Assembly: GCF_022549355.1 (NCBI RefSeq)
Contig: NZ_JAKZGL010000004.1
Span: 124,001-188,000 of the forward strand
Length of the DNA stretch: 64,000 nucleotides
Reading direction: 5' to 3'
DNA from: Acinetobacter sp. NIPH 2699
GTDB taxonomy: Bacteria; Pseudomonadota; Gammaproteobacteria; Pseudomonadales; Moraxellaceae
The translations under genes were made by a program, and so were the position numbers. The notes beneath the pieces are model-generated. The model was not told the DNA's origin. It worked only from the letters and a program-made list of their open reading frames with translations, and did no database searches. This document shows, piece after piece, positions 18,602 to 27,476 of the stretch. The stretch's first letter is position 1. Each line of letters opens with the position of its first letter.

Positions 18602-18623
18602 ATTTGATTTATTGGAGAATCAC

Positions 18624-19187
18624 ATGAATATGAAATATCTAACCCTTCCCCTCATTGCAGCAACGCTTGTATTTACTGGCTGTGCAAGTCGTAAACCAGC
18701 AACAGATATTACTGCTGGCAACACACCAACTGGTACGACTGTCAGTACTGAAGGCCTGAGCGAAGATGCAGCATTGAATGCTCAAAACTTAGCGGGTGCA
18801 TCAGCAAAAGGCGTAACCGCTGCCAACAAAGCATTTCTTGCTAAGCGCGTAGTGCATTTTGATTATGACAGTAGTGATTTATCAAATGAAGACTATCAAA
18901 CACTACAAGCGCATGCTCAATTCTTAATCGCCAATGCAAACTCTCGTGTTGCGCTTACAGGTCATACTGATGAACGCGGTACACGCGAATACAACATGGC
19001 GCTAGGCGAACGTCGTGCCAAAGCTGTCGAAAGCTTTTTGGTGACCAATGGTGTAAGCCCACAGCAACTTGAAGCAGTAAGCTACGGGAAAGAAGCACCT
19101 GTAAACGCTGGTCATAATGAAGCCGCATGGAAAGAAAACCGCCGTGTAGAAATTAACTATGAAGCAGTTCCACCATTATTGAAATAA
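18624..19187 (+). CDS. pal: Peptidoglycan-associated lipoprotein Pal
   Basis: Outer-membrane lipoprotein of 187 residues that anchors the outer membrane to peptidoglycan. The signal peptide [20 protein letters not shown] has a lipobox (VFTGC); the C-terminal OmpA-like domain shows [34 protein letters not shown] (diaminopimelate-binding Asp and Arg) and RRVEINY. The ATG at 18624 is preceded by GGAG at 18614-18617; longer upstream readings overlap tolB and lack a signal peptide. It is the last gene of the operon. Confidence 0.97.
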   Translation: MNMKYLTLPLIAATLVFTGCASRKPATDITAGNTPTGTTVSTEGLSEDAALNAQNLAGASAKGVTAANKAFLAKRVVHFDYDSSDLSNEDYQTLQAHAQFLIANANSRVALTGHTDERGTREYNMALGERRAKAVESFLVTNGVSPQQLEAVSYGKEAPVNAGHNEAAWKENRRVEINYEAVPPLLK

Positions 19188-19199
19188 GCTTGTTTCAAT

Positions 19200-19230
19200 A
19201 AAAAATGCTCACATGATGTGAGCATTTTTT
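19200..19230. terminator. Bidirectional terminator pal / small acidic protein
   Basis: Perfect palindrome: AAAAAATGCTCACAT (19200-19214) with ATGTGAGCATTTTTT (19216-19230). A/T runs on both sides let it serve both convergent genes; its last two bases lie in the stop codon of the small minus-strand gene. Confidence 0.9.
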
Positions 19231-19420
19231 ATGTCTGTGATTGAGTATCGTCTGTTGCTGTTGGCTGCATTGATTCAATCAAATCATGCTTATTAAATTC
19301 CTTATATTCAGGTTTTGCTTCGTAATCCTTCCAAGCATCCTTCACACTTTCTTTAGAAATTTTGTCTAAGCTGATTGCTTCACTTTCAGTCGGTGTAGCT
19401 TCAAAATTTTTGGTTGACAT
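19229..19420 (-). CDS. Small acidic hypothetical protein
   Basis: 63 residues (MSTKNFEATPTESEAIS...KESVKDAWKDYEAKPEYKEFNKHDLIESMQPTATDDTQSQT), soluble and acidic, with disordered ends and one amphipathic helix. I do not recognise it. The ATG at 19420 is supported by TGGAG eight to nine bases upstream; an in-frame TTG at 19432 would overlap that site. It is convergent with pal and shares its terminator. Confidence 0.65.
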   Translation of the reverse strand: MSTKNFEATPTESEAISLDKISKESVKDAWKDYEAKPEYKEFNKHDLIESMQPTATDDTQSQT

Positions 19421-19595
19421 TTTAATCTCCAAACATCCTGTCTATTATCCGTCCAACATAGCATGTAATGGCATGCTTGTAATCATAAAAGCAACATAAA
19501 TAAAGTAAGATAATTTTTATTTTTGAGCGTTCTCATCTAGAATAGCCACATTCTTTTTCATCTATTTTGACGCCGCTAAATCGGAGCTATTTAAT

Positions 19596-20567
19596 ATGTC
19601 AAACCTCAGCTTGACCCAATACCTAGAACAACAAAATGGGAATTTGACTCCAGAGTTGGCACAAGTCATCGAAACAATTGCAGCAACCTGTCAAACGATT
19701 GATCTAGCACTTCAAAAAGGCGCGTTAGCGGGAATTCTAGGCAGCGCTGAGAATGAAAATGTTCAAGGTGAAACACAAAAAAAACTAGATGTAATCTCCA
19801 ATGATTATTTAATTGATGCCTTAAAAGTTCACCCACAAGTCGGCGGCTTAGCATCTGAAGAATTAGATGATTTCACCCCTGCGCAAGAAAACGGAAAATA
19901 TCTTGTTTTGTTTGATCCATTAGATGGTTCAAGCAACATCGACATTAATATGTGTGTTGGTACGATTTTCTCGATCTTACCTGCTAAAAATGCAGTGACC
20001 CAATCCGCAGACTTTATGCAAGCAGGTACTGAGCAAGTTGCTGCAGGCTATGTACTCTATGGTCCATCAACCATGTTAGCGCTTACTGTTGGTGCTGGAG
20101 TCGTATTCTTTACTTTTGACCCAACGACTCAAACATTTTTACTCACGACCGAGCAAGTTCAAGTTTCAGCGGATACTCAAGAGTTTGCTATTAACGCATC
20201 AAACCAACGTCATTGGGAAAATCCTGTAAAACGTTATATTGATGAGCTTCTCGCTGGAAAAACCTCAGTCCGCGAAAAAGATTTCAACATGCGCTGGGTT
20301 GCATGCATGGTTGGCGATATCCACCGTATCTTATGTCGTGGCGGTATCTTCCTCTACCCTTACGATTTGAAAGATCCTAAAAAAGCGGGCCGTTTACGCT
20401 TAATGTATGAAGCAAACCCAATGAGTATGCTAATTGAACAAGCTGGTGGTGCATCAACAACAGGACGTGTCCGTATTATGGAAATTCAGCCAACAGAATT
20501 ACACCAGCGTGTACCCGTTATTATTGGTTCTAAAAATGAAGTTGAACGTGTAACAAGTTACCATTAA
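19596..20567 (+). CDS. fbp: Fructose-1,6-bisphosphatase, class I
   Basis: Gluconeogenic enzyme: fructose-1,6-bisphosphate + water gives fructose-6-phosphate + phosphate. 323 residues. The metal and substrate motifs are clear: [35 protein letters not shown], the [14 protein letters not shown] segment and [17 protein letters not shown]. Acinetobacter species usually lack a normal glycolytic phosphofructokinase route, so this step would matter for making hexose during growth on organic acids (general knowledge of the genus). A perfect hairpin follows at 20583-20611. Confidence 0.97.
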   Translation: MSNLSLTQYLEQQNGNLTPELAQVIETIAATCQTIDLALQKGALAGILGSAENENVQGETQKKLDVISNDYLIDALKVHPQVGGLASEELDDFTPAQENGKYLVLFDPLDGSSNIDINMCVGTIFSILPAKNAVTQSADFMQAGTEQVAAGYVLYGPSTMLALTVGAGVVFFTFDPTTQTFLLTTEQVQVSADTQEFAINASNQRHWENPVKRYIDELLAGKTSVREKDFNMRWVACMVGDIHRILCRGGIFLYPYDLKDPKKAGRLRLMYEANPMSMLIEQAGGASTTGRVRIMEIQPTELHQRVPVIIGSKNEVERVTSYH

Positions 20568-20582
20568 TTACTTTTAATTATC

Positions 20583-20625
20583 AGGACATTATAATCCATT
20601 TATAATGTCCTCTTGGATGTTTATT
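20583..20625 (+). terminator. fbp terminator
   Basis: Perfect 12-base arms AGGACATTATAA (20583-20594) and TTATAATGTCCT (20600-20611), 5-base loop, then a T-rich but interrupted tract. Because the next gene starts at 20628, the hairpin could also attenuate it. Confidence 0.7.
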
Positions 20626-20627
20626 TT

Positions 20628-21404
20628 ATGTCACTTATTTTTCTAGAATCAAAAGACAATGCAAAAATCAAACATTTACGTGGACTGATCGAACTCAATA
20701 GTGCTCGAAAAAAACACCAACAAACCGTTCTAGAAGGCATCCATCTTTGTCTTGCATGGTTGCAACAACAAAACAAGATCACGTCTTTATTTACCACTGA
20801 AAAAGCATTAGAACATCCTGATTTAGAAAAAATCATTGAACAATATTCAGGTCATGTCTTTGTCATCAGCGAAGCTTTATACAAAGATTTGAGTATTTTA
20901 GACACGACGCTGCCTTGTTTAGCCATTATTGATTTACCACAAAATTCACAAGATATTGACTTTAGCAAAGACACCCTCATTCTTGAAAATGTTCAAGATC
21001 CAGGCAACGTTGGAACACTCTTACGTTCAGCCGCAGCAGCCAATATCAAACAAATTATATGCACTCAAGGCTCAGCTTCACTTTGGTCACCACGTGTCTT
21101 GCGTGCAGGCATGGGGGCACACTTTAGTTTAAGCTGTTTTGAAAATATCCAACTCACTGACATTCTCTCACAATTTGAAATCCCAGTTTTTGTCACCAGC
21201 TCACATCGCTCTACCAGCCTATATAGCAAAGATTTAACACAAGCTTGTGTCTGGATTTTAGGTAATGAAGGACAAGGCGCGAGTGAATATGCTTTGGAAC
21301 ATGCGCAAGCCGTAACCATCCCCCAACCCGGTGGACAAGAATCCTTAAACGTTGCAATTGCAGGTTCAATTTGCTTTTTCGAAATGGTTCGTCAACGCCA
21401 GTAA
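20628..21404 (+). CDS. SPOUT (TrmH/SpoU) family RNA 2'-O-methyltransferase
   Basis: 258-residue RNA methyltransferase using S-adenosylmethionine, probably acting on ribose in rRNA or tRNA. It has an N-terminal substrate-binding part (LESKDNAKIKHLRGLIELNSARKKHQQTVLEGIHL) and a trefoil-knot catalytic domain with the three SPOUT motifs: LENVQDPGNVGTLLRSAAA, WILGNEGQGAS and IPQPGGQESLNVAIAGSI. The ATG at 20628 is preferred over a TTG at 20613 because the latter lies next to the hairpin without a ribosome binding site. Which RNA is modified is not predictable here. Confidence 0.9.
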   Translation: MSLIFLESKDNAKIKHLRGLIELNSARKKHQQTVLEGIHLCLAWLQQQNKITSLFTTEKALEHPDLEKIIEQYSGHVFVISEALYKDLSILDTTLPCLAIIDLPQNSQDIDFSKDTLILENVQDPGNVGTLLRSAAAANIKQIICTQGSASLWSPRVLRAGMGAHFSLSCFENIQLTDILSQFEIPVFVTSSHRSTSLYSKDLTQACVWILGNEGQGASEYALEHAQAVTIPQPGGQESLNVAIAGSICFFEMVRQRQ

Positions 21405-21487
21405 AGTTTTAAATTACATTAAAGCCGATTTCTTTGTTGTTAAAATCAATTACACTACAAAAATAATTGCTTAAGTTGTCAACGCAT

Positions 21488-21534
21488 CCACCATTTTCAA
21501 CGTTATATGACTAATGAATTGAGAATAATGGTGG
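21488..21534 (+). promoter_or_regulatory. Leader inverted repeat over the sigma-factor ribosome binding site
   Basis: CCACCATT (21488-21495) is exactly complementary to AATGGTGG (21527-21534). The right arm contains the only purine-rich segment (GGTGGG) before the ATG at 21541, so pairing would hide the ribosome binding site. The loop is 31 bases. Alternatively it is a DNA operator. Inference only. Confidence 0.4.
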
Positions 21535-21540
21535 GTATCC

Positions 21541-22173
21541 ATGACAGGATTTTCCATCTCTATGGATTTAGCACCGAAACAGGCTCGAACTGACAACGGT
21601 ACTGATTGTAGTACGGTTGAACAACGTCTTCGTTTTTTTATGCAAGACGTGACAGGTCGTGCGTTAGTCATGATGGAAAGTGCGACACAAGGCCAACAAG
21701 GCATTGCCATGGATTTAGTCCAAGAAGCTTTTATCTCTTTACATAAATCCTATGCTGAAAAAAGCACCGAAGAATGGTATCCGCTGTTCTATACGATTTT
21801 AAATAACAAATTACAAGATTGGAGACGTAAAGAAGCACGTCGCGCAAATCCATTTTCTTTATTTAAAAGAATGAGTTTAGATGACGATGAGGAAGTTATT
21901 GACATTGTTGATGAGACCACGCCAAATCCATTCGAGTTTCTTCATCAAGCCGTTACGATGGAAGAGATTCAAAACGCAATTCATCAACTCCCAGTTCGTC
22001 AACAACAAGCATTCATGCTAAGAGCCTGGGAAGGTTTCGACACGACGACCACAGCCCAAATTATGGATTGCAGCGAAGGCAGTGTTAAAACGCATTACCA
22101 CCGTGCGATTCAAGGACTCAAAGTTACTCTAGCGCATTTAAATCCGCATACAGGAGGATCATCAGATGAATAA
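21541..22173 (+). CDS. ECF-type RNA polymerase sigma factor
   Basis: 210-residue sigma-70 family protein with region 2 (ALVMMESATQGQQGIAMDLVQEAFISLHKSY...WYPLFYTILNNKLQDWRRKEAR) and region 4 (AIHQLPVRQQQAFMLRAWEGFDTTTTAQIMDCSEGSVKTHYHRAIQGLKVTL), separated by a longer acidic linker (LDDDEEVIDIVDE). It lacks regions 1 and 3, as in extracytoplasmic-function sigma factors. The gene overlaps the next one by 8 bases, a membrane protein that is probably its anti-sigma factor. An alternative ATG at 21562 would shorten it by seven residues. The regulon is unknown. Confidence 0.88.
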   Translation: MTGFSISMDLAPKQARTDNGTDCSTVEQRLRFFMQDVTGRALVMMESATQGQQGIAMDLVQEAFISLHKSYAEKSTEEWYPLFYTILNNKLQDWRRKEARRANPFSLFKRMSLDDDEEVIDIVDETTPNPFEFLHQAVTMEEIQNAIHQLPVRQQQAFMLRAWEGFDTTTTAQIMDCSEGSVKTHYHRAIQGLKVTLAHLNPHTGGSSDE

Positions 22174-22492
22174 TAAAGATGAGTTCACCAAACAAATGAC
22201 GTCCAAACTTGATCAGCTTGAGAAAGCGCAACATCACAACAAAATGTTAGTGATGAATCATGTTTTGGATAACGTTCAAAAGAAATCGACGTCTTACTAT
22301 AGCATCTGGAAAATGGGTGGCTTTGCATTGGCCGCAGCCATTACAGGAATTGTGGTTTTACCGAACTCTTTGCAATTGACAGATAAGCCACAAAATCAAG
22401 TTGTTATCAATCCAAAACTTTCACCACAAATGGTAGAAGATATGGAAATGTTGATGGTCTTGGGTGAGGATAAGGTCAGACATGGCAGCTAA
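22166..22492 (+). CDS. Putative single-span anti-sigma factor
   Basis: 108-residue protein with a cytoplasmic N-terminal helix (DEFTKQMTSKLDQLEKAQHHNKMLVMNHVLDNV), one membrane span (IWKMGGFALAAAITGIVVLP) and a short periplasmic tail with LSPQMVEDMEMLMVLGEDKV. It resembles the small DUF3619-type membrane proteins found next to ECF sigma genes, though I cannot confirm the family. The start overlaps the sigma gene by 8 bases and the end overlaps the next gene by 11 bases, so all three are translationally coupled. The anti-sigma role is inferred from position and topology. Confidence 0.65.
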   Translation: MNNKDEFTKQMTSKLDQLEKAQHHNKMLVMNHVLDNVQKKSTSYYSIWKMGGFALAAAITGIVVLPNSLQLTDKPQNQVVINPKLSPQMVEDMEMLMVLGEDKVRHGS

Positions 22493-22871
22493 ACGATTAG
22501 CACTTGTTGTGTGTACATTAAGCATTTTACAAACCAGTTTTGCTGGTTCAGAACGTTTTTGGCCATTTTCAAAGCCAGTCAAAACAACAACTGAAGAAGC
22601 ATGGGATGACTTATCCCCTGAAGAACAAAAAGTTCTTATTAAACGTTATCAGACTTTAAAAGAAGTTCCAACCGATCAAAGTTCACAACTGCAACAACGG
22701 ATGGAATGGTTTACTCAACTGCCTGATGATGAAAAACAAAAAATGCGTGATGTATGGCAAAAAATGAGTACACAAGAGCGCAGTACATTACGTCAACGTA
22801 TGCAAAAAGCCAGCTTAGAAGAGCGTGTCAACATTAGAGAAGAATATTTAACCAAGTACTCTGAATATTAA
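22482..22871 (+). CDS. Exported DUF3106-like protein
   Basis: 129-residue protein with a signal peptide (MAAKRLALVVCTLSILQTSFAGS) and a helical, charged mature part with repeated helix pairs: WDDLSPEEQKVLIKRYQTLKE, RMEWFTQLPDDEKQKMRDVWQKMSTQERSTLRQRMQKASLEERVNIREEY. The pattern of short helices beginning after LSPEEQ / LPDDEK / STQER fits DUF3106 periplasmic proteins. The ATG at 22482 has AAGG about 6 bases upstream and overlaps the preceding gene. It could be the periplasmic sensor or target of the sigma/anti-sigma pair; that is inference. Confidence 0.75.
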   Translation: MAAKRLALVVCTLSILQTSFAGSERFWPFSKPVKTTTEEAWDDLSPEEQKVLIKRYQTLKEVPTDQSSQLQQRMEWFTQLPDDEKQKMRDVWQKMSTQERSTLRQRMQKASLEERVNIREEYLTKYSEY

Positions 22872-22908
22872 TGAAATAATCTCAATAAACAAAATATAAA
22901 TGAACTAT

Positions 22909-22941
22909 AAAAAATAGCGCCATCAATAGGCGCTATTTTTT
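22909..22941. terminator. Bidirectional terminator between convergent genes
   Basis: AAAAAATAGCGCC (22909-22921) pairs perfectly with GGCGCTATTTTTT (22929-22941), 7-base loop. It serves the DUF3106-like gene (plus) and the CSLREA gene (minus). Confidence 0.92.
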
Positions 22942-22949
22942 GGCTTAAT

Positions 22950-25469
22950 TTATTTTCTTAGACGGCGATAAGCAAGTAACCCCAACAAACCAAATAAAGA
23001 GAAGATACTTGTGCTGCCACCCCCACCATGACTGGCTTTACGCGAATCATCTGTGGTAGTCGCTGTACTGATGACTTTCACGGTTCCTATATTTGAAATC
23101 ATTGGCTCTGGAAAATCATTATCATAAACTTGGTAGTTAAATGAGAAATTAAATGGGTTAAATGCATTCGCTTCTTTAATATAAATATTTCCACCATAAC
23201 AGGTTTCTTGCTGATCTGGTGGTGGACATTTACCCTCACGATCTGCGGTAATGACCAAATTACTCGACACATTTGACAACCGAATCGGTAACTCTATGCC
23301 CTCAGCATTTACCCAAAAACTAGGCTTATTTGGCTTCAATTCAGGACCTAAACCGCTTTTACCTGTGTCACCATCATCATTCGCAAAGTTAAGTAAATTC
23401 AAAGTGGCTGTTTCACTTTGCTTATATTTCAATGTCACAGATGTATCTTTTACAACAGGTGCAATATTATTAAATGCTGCTTGCAATAAACCAGATGATG
23501 TAATCTCAGGATTAGCTATTAATGTGATGGTATATTTACAAAACGCTTTATCACCCGCTTGTGTAATCTGATCATCAATACGATAGATCATGATTTGCTC
23601 TAGATCAGCATTCCATTTACAAAAAAGGTTTTCATCCACTTCTACATCAGTAATAACACTGTTAATCTGCCCCACCCCTAAAGCCTCAACGTGTATATCA
23701 TACAGTTCAGGATTAAAAAACTCTAAAGTGTTCGGTTTTCCAGCACCAGTAGACACTTCTCGAGGTAAAGGTAATCCATAGTTACGCAAATCCACATAAA
23801 TCGCTCGATATTTAAGGGCATTTTTTCTTTTTTCAGCATCTGAAAAAACATCCAATATTTTTTTGTATTGTGCTGAGCGAAATTTATAATAGGTTAAAAA
23901 GTCTGCATTATTCGGTTTTTTGACTAAATCTTCAAACAAATCATAACTGCGTTGATTATTGTCTAACATATTATTAATCGATGTGTTATATAGGTCGAAG
24001 ATATCACCTGCAGTTAAACGCATTAACTCCACAGAACCAATATCACAGGTATTCGCTGCATCTGGATCATAATGTAAGGCACCATCTGTAATTCGCGCTA
24101 AACCACGTTGATCCCATGGACTACACGATGTTACACCTGTATCGACTAGACTTTTGACTTTTTCATCAGCTTTAGGTTTAGGTTTATTATCGATTGGATA
24201 ATATAAAGGCAGGAATGCGGTATAAGGCGAAGCTTCAATTCGTCCACTTAACAATGTTCGTATCGGAGTGGTACTAATATCAATATTTGTTTCTTTATCT
24301 TCATCTTCATTAAATACTTCATCAGGCAAGTCACAACGATTCTTACCTGACCGTGCAAATGCATTATAGTTTATAACTAAGTCGACGTTTTCTTCATCTT
24401 TTGCATCACCCAATAAATAACGGCAAGCATAGCTATTTGCATCGCTATTTGCATCACGATTATAAGCCAATATATTCAAATTTAGCCGTTTATGTCCAAT
24501 CTTATCGTATAACAGGGTGGTGAATGCATTATTCTCAACAATCGTATTATTTTGTAAAGTTAAACGACTCAAACTACTTAATACGCTAGAACTATTATTT
24601 CCTATCGTCCCAGCTTCAGTGTCCCCTGTAAATTTAATCAGATTACCACTACTTAGATCTGCTTTATTTCCAGCAATTGTATTGGACTCTAATACAACAA
24701 TTGGCTCTCCGACAAACTCAAGCATACCCTTGGAGGTCACTGAACCATTGTCAACTAGACTACTCGATTCAATCGTAATATTTCGTTTTGTATAACCCAA
24801 ATCGTTCTTATCATGCATCGCAAGCACACTCCCTTTTGGAGCGTCATTCCCTTGAATTAAACTTTTTGAGATGGTTAAATTGCTCGTATTTCCTGCCAAA
24901 TAAATTGCACCACCAGCCTTACCTGCCTGCGAGTCCAGTATTTGGGTGCTATTTAATGAGACATCGGCCCCTGCATAAATTGCACCTCCCAAATCTGCTG
25001 TACGACCACCTGTTAATATCACATTACTTAATATTAAATTCTTTTGCGAAAATGCTGTGTTAAAAATACGTGAATTTTCTGCTTTGATTGTTGTTTGTAA
25101 TTTAATTTGAGCTGGGTATTGGTTTACCACATCGTTAAGCAAAATATTTTGTTCATCCCAATCAACAGGACTCGCACCCAAAATTGCCACATTAACTTGC
25201 GGTGTAAGCTCATTTTTTAAGGTATAAATACCAGCCTCAAGCTGAATTCTTTTTTGTGTACCCACTGAAGTATCTGTTACCTTACATCCACCATAAGAAG
25301 TACGCCGTTTGGCTGTTTCAAGTGCCTCACGAAGCGAACACGCCTTTGGGTTTTCACCATCCTCATCCAAAAAAGTGGTGACTTTAATTGGACCATCATC
25401 AGTTGCTGCAATCAACGGCATTGATGCCAATACCACTGTTGCCAAAAACGCTTTCTTATAATTCTTCAT
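22950..25469 (-). CDS. Large secreted CSLREA / GlyGly-CTERM protein (rhombosortase target)
   Basis: 839 residues. N-terminal signal peptide (MKNYKKAFLATVVLASMPLIAA), then a CSLREA domain (KVTTFLDEDGENPKACSLREALETA), a long Asn/Ser-rich region with parallel beta-helix character (LGGAIYAGADVSLNSTQILDS, AGGAIYLAGNTSNLTISKSLIQGN), and a C-terminal sorting tail: SHGGGGST, a hydrophobic stretch (IFSLFGLLGLLAY) and basic RRLRK. This tail is the GlyGly-CTERM signal processed by rhombosortase, whose targets are generally exported by type II secretion. Function is unknown; such beta-helix proteins are often surface or adhesive. The next gene upstream is a paralogue 14 bases away, so the two form an operon. 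Confidence 0.85.
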   Translation of the reverse strand: MKNYKKAFLATVVLASMPLIAATDDGPIKVTTFLDEDGENPKACSLREALETAKRRTSYGGCKVTDTSVGTQKRIQLEAGIYTLKNELTPQVNVAILGASPVDWDEQNILLNDVVNQYPAQIKLQTTIKAENSRIFNTAFSQKNLILSNVILTGGRTADLGGAIYAGADVSLNSTQILDSQAGKAGGAIYLAGNTSNLTISKSLIQGNDAPKGSVLAMHDKNDLGYTKRNITIESSSLVDNGSVTSKGMLEFVGEPIVVLESNTIAGNKADLSSGNLIKFTGDTEAGTIGNNSSSVLSSLSRLTLQNNTIVENNAFTTLLYDKIGHKRLNLNILAYNRDANSDANSYACRYLLGDAKDEENVDLVINYNAFARSGKNRCDLPDEVFNEDEDKETNIDISTTPIRTLLSGRIEASPYTAFLPLYYPIDNKPKPKADEKVKSLVDTGVTSCSPWDQRGLARITDGALHYDPDAANTCDIGSVELMRLTAGDIFDLYNTSINNMLDNNQRSYDLFEDLVKKPNNADFLTYYKFRSAQYKKILDVFSDAEKRKNALKYRAIYVDLRNYGLPLPREVSTGAGKPNTLEFFNPELYDIHVEALGVGQINSVITDVEVDENLFCKWNADLEQIMIYRIDDQITQAGDKAFCKYTITLIANPEITSSGLLQAAFNNIAPVVKDTSVTLKYKQSETATLNLLNFANDDGDTGKSGLGPELKPNKPSFWVNAEGIELPIRLSNVSSNLVITADREGKCPPPDQQETCYGGNIYIKEANAFNPFNFSFNYQVYDNDFPEPMISNIGTVKVISTATTTDDSRKASHGGGGSTSIFSLFGLLGLLAYRRLRK

Positions 25470-25483
25470 CTCATCATCCTTGA

Positions 25484-27364
25484 TTATGACTTAAAACGGC
25501 GTAATCCCATTAAACCAAACAACATCAAAATTGCACCAAACCCGATACTACCACCACCAACATTTACTTTTTTACTTTGAAAATTATTTTTTGGCTCTTG
25601 TACAATATTCGTTGGAATTTCAATATAGCGACTAGAGGCATCATTAAAACGTGTAGTAGTAGTTATAATTCGCATTTTAAACATATCTGCACCGTGCCAA
25701 TTACTATCTGGAACATAAGTTACATTTCCATCTTGATCCAAAGTCAAAGTTCCCTTTGATGGTGTCTGATTTTGCACAATTTCCAAGCACCCATAACGCC
25801 ATTCTTGCTCATCTGAACGCTTACCTAATATTTTTTCACATGTTGCTGGATCAAGTAATTCACCATCAGCCAAGCTTTCAGAGATATTAAATTTTGCGAT
25901 TTCTTTAAATAAAATATCCTGACCTGCAATTGGAATATTACTGCGATCGACGACTAATTCAATCGCACCTAAATCGCATAACTCATTATAGCCACTACGG
26001 TTAATTCCACGTTGATCTGATCTCTCACAGCCTGCTAAACTAAAGCTCGTACCATCACTATAAATTCGTCCTTTATTGACAATAAGTGAATCAGACAATT
26101 TACTATAAGAAGCCAATAGACGGGGTTTAAAAAAACCTAACATTTGATCCTTAGGTATCTTATATGGACACAATAATCCATCCGCTGGAGGTGAATCACA
26201 GATACCTTCATCGTTTTCACCTGCAATCAGTTTATTGTTTCCTATCATAAAGTTAGGTAGACGTTCTGCTGGATTCTGATCACATTCAACTGTGGTTAAA
26301 TTACTCTGTACTACAGTCGTATCATTTGTTGTTGCCATACAATTTTTATTGCCATTTTCTACAATAATACTGTTTGAAACATAAGACTTAGGATATGGCG
26401 TTACCTTTTCTTCTGGTTCACCATCATCCTTGACCACTGTTGTAACTTTTTCTTTCAATGCTTGTAAATATAAACCTGCAGCATTTTTAATTATCGTCAG
26501 ATTATTTAAAACCATTCCTTCACGAATATTGGCAACATATCCACCTTTATTGTGGAAAATTGTACTATTTCTTATCCCAGACTCCCCAGTGGCTGGAAAA
26601 TTTCCAATGGTTTGATCACTTAAACCTGTTTGGATATATATTAATGCCCCAGTTTCACCTGACACTCCTTCATTGTCACGAATGATTGAATGTGAAATTA
26701 AATATCGTGGCATTTCACTATAAATCACAGCACCTTGTTCGGCTTTATTATTTTGGAATATACTATTCAAAATCAGCAATTTTCCTGCTGTTTTTTGCGT
26801 ATCCGATAGAATACCAACATTATAAATTGCACCGCCCTTATTTGCATGCCCATTGATTAGACGTGAATATTCAATTCTTAAATCTTCACGATTTAGAATT
26901 AAACCACCATTATTATTAATCTGAGTTGATGTCCCTTGAAGATTAAGATCTTTCAAATTAACAATAATCAAAGCATCTTCTACACTACCATCATCAATAT
27001 CAAATAAACGATGCTGTCCATTTGCACTAATCGTGGCATTATTCAAGCCCCTTTTTCTATCATTAAAATCCGTACTCGCTTGAGTCGAGATCGTCATTGC
27101 TGCTTTAATCGCAATCGGTGAGTTCAGTTTATATTCTTGGTCACGTTTTAAAATAATAGTTGAGCTAGAATCTTTATTGCCACAACCTTTATAGCCATTT
27201 TCAAATTCTTCATTGCTTCTATTGTTTAAAAAGAATACAGCTTCACGTAATGAGCAAACGCTATCATCCTTGTCTTCATCAACTAATGTTGTAACTTGAA
27301 TATCTGCTGAATAAGCATGTCCAGTAATCGCAAATAAAGCACAGGCAAGCGTCCGTTTGAGCAT
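25484..27364 (-). CDS. rbtA: CSLREA / GlyGly-CTERM protein, rhombotarget A-like
   Basis: 626 residues, paralogous in layout to the downstream gene: signal peptide (MLKRTLACALFAITGHAYSA), CSLREA domain (QVTTLVDEDKDDSVCSLREAVFFLNN), beta-helix-like middle (HANKGGAIYNVGILS, NSIFQNNKAEQGAVIYSE), then a VTYVPDSNWHGADMFKMRI cadherin-like segment and a GlyGly-CTERM tail (NVGGGSIGFGAILMLFGLMGLRRFKS). This matches the Acinetobacter rhombotarget A description (CSLREA start plus GlyGly-CTERM end); which of the two paralogues deserves that name is not certain. GGAG before the ATG at 27364 supports the start. No rhombosortase gene lies in the window. Confidence 0.78.
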   Translation of the reverse strand: MLKRTLACALFAITGHAYSADIQVTTLVDEDKDDSVCSLREAVFFLNNRSNEEFENGYKGCGNKDSSSTIILKRDQEYKLNSPIAIKAAMTISTQASTDFNDRKRGLNNATISANGQHRLFDIDDGSVEDALIIVNLKDLNLQGTSTQINNNGGLILNREDLRIEYSRLINGHANKGGAIYNVGILSDTQKTAGKLLILNSIFQNNKAEQGAVIYSEMPRYLISHSIIRDNEGVSGETGALIYIQTGLSDQTIGNFPATGESGIRNSTIFHNKGGYVANIREGMVLNNLTIIKNAAGLYLQALKEKVTTVVKDDGEPEEKVTPYPKSYVSNSIIVENGNKNCMATTNDTTVVQSNLTTVECDQNPAERLPNFMIGNNKLIAGENDEGICDSPPADGLLCPYKIPKDQMLGFFKPRLLASYSKLSDSLIVNKGRIYSDGTSFSLAGCERSDQRGINRSGYNELCDLGAIELVVDRSNIPIAGQDILFKEIAKFNISESLADGELLDPATCEKILGKRSDEQEWRYGCLEIVQNQTPSKGTLTLDQDGNVTYVPDSNWHGADMFKMRIITTTTRFNDASSRYIEIPTNIVQEPKNNFQSKKVNVGGGSIGFGAILMLFGLMGLRRFKS

Positions 27365-27476
27365 ACCGATCTCCGTCTATTTTCATTTTTCTTGATATTG
27401 CAAAATCCAAATTTCGCAACCACATCCTTTGTGCGTACTTTGTCATAGCTCTCGTAATTACTCAAGAAATTTTATG

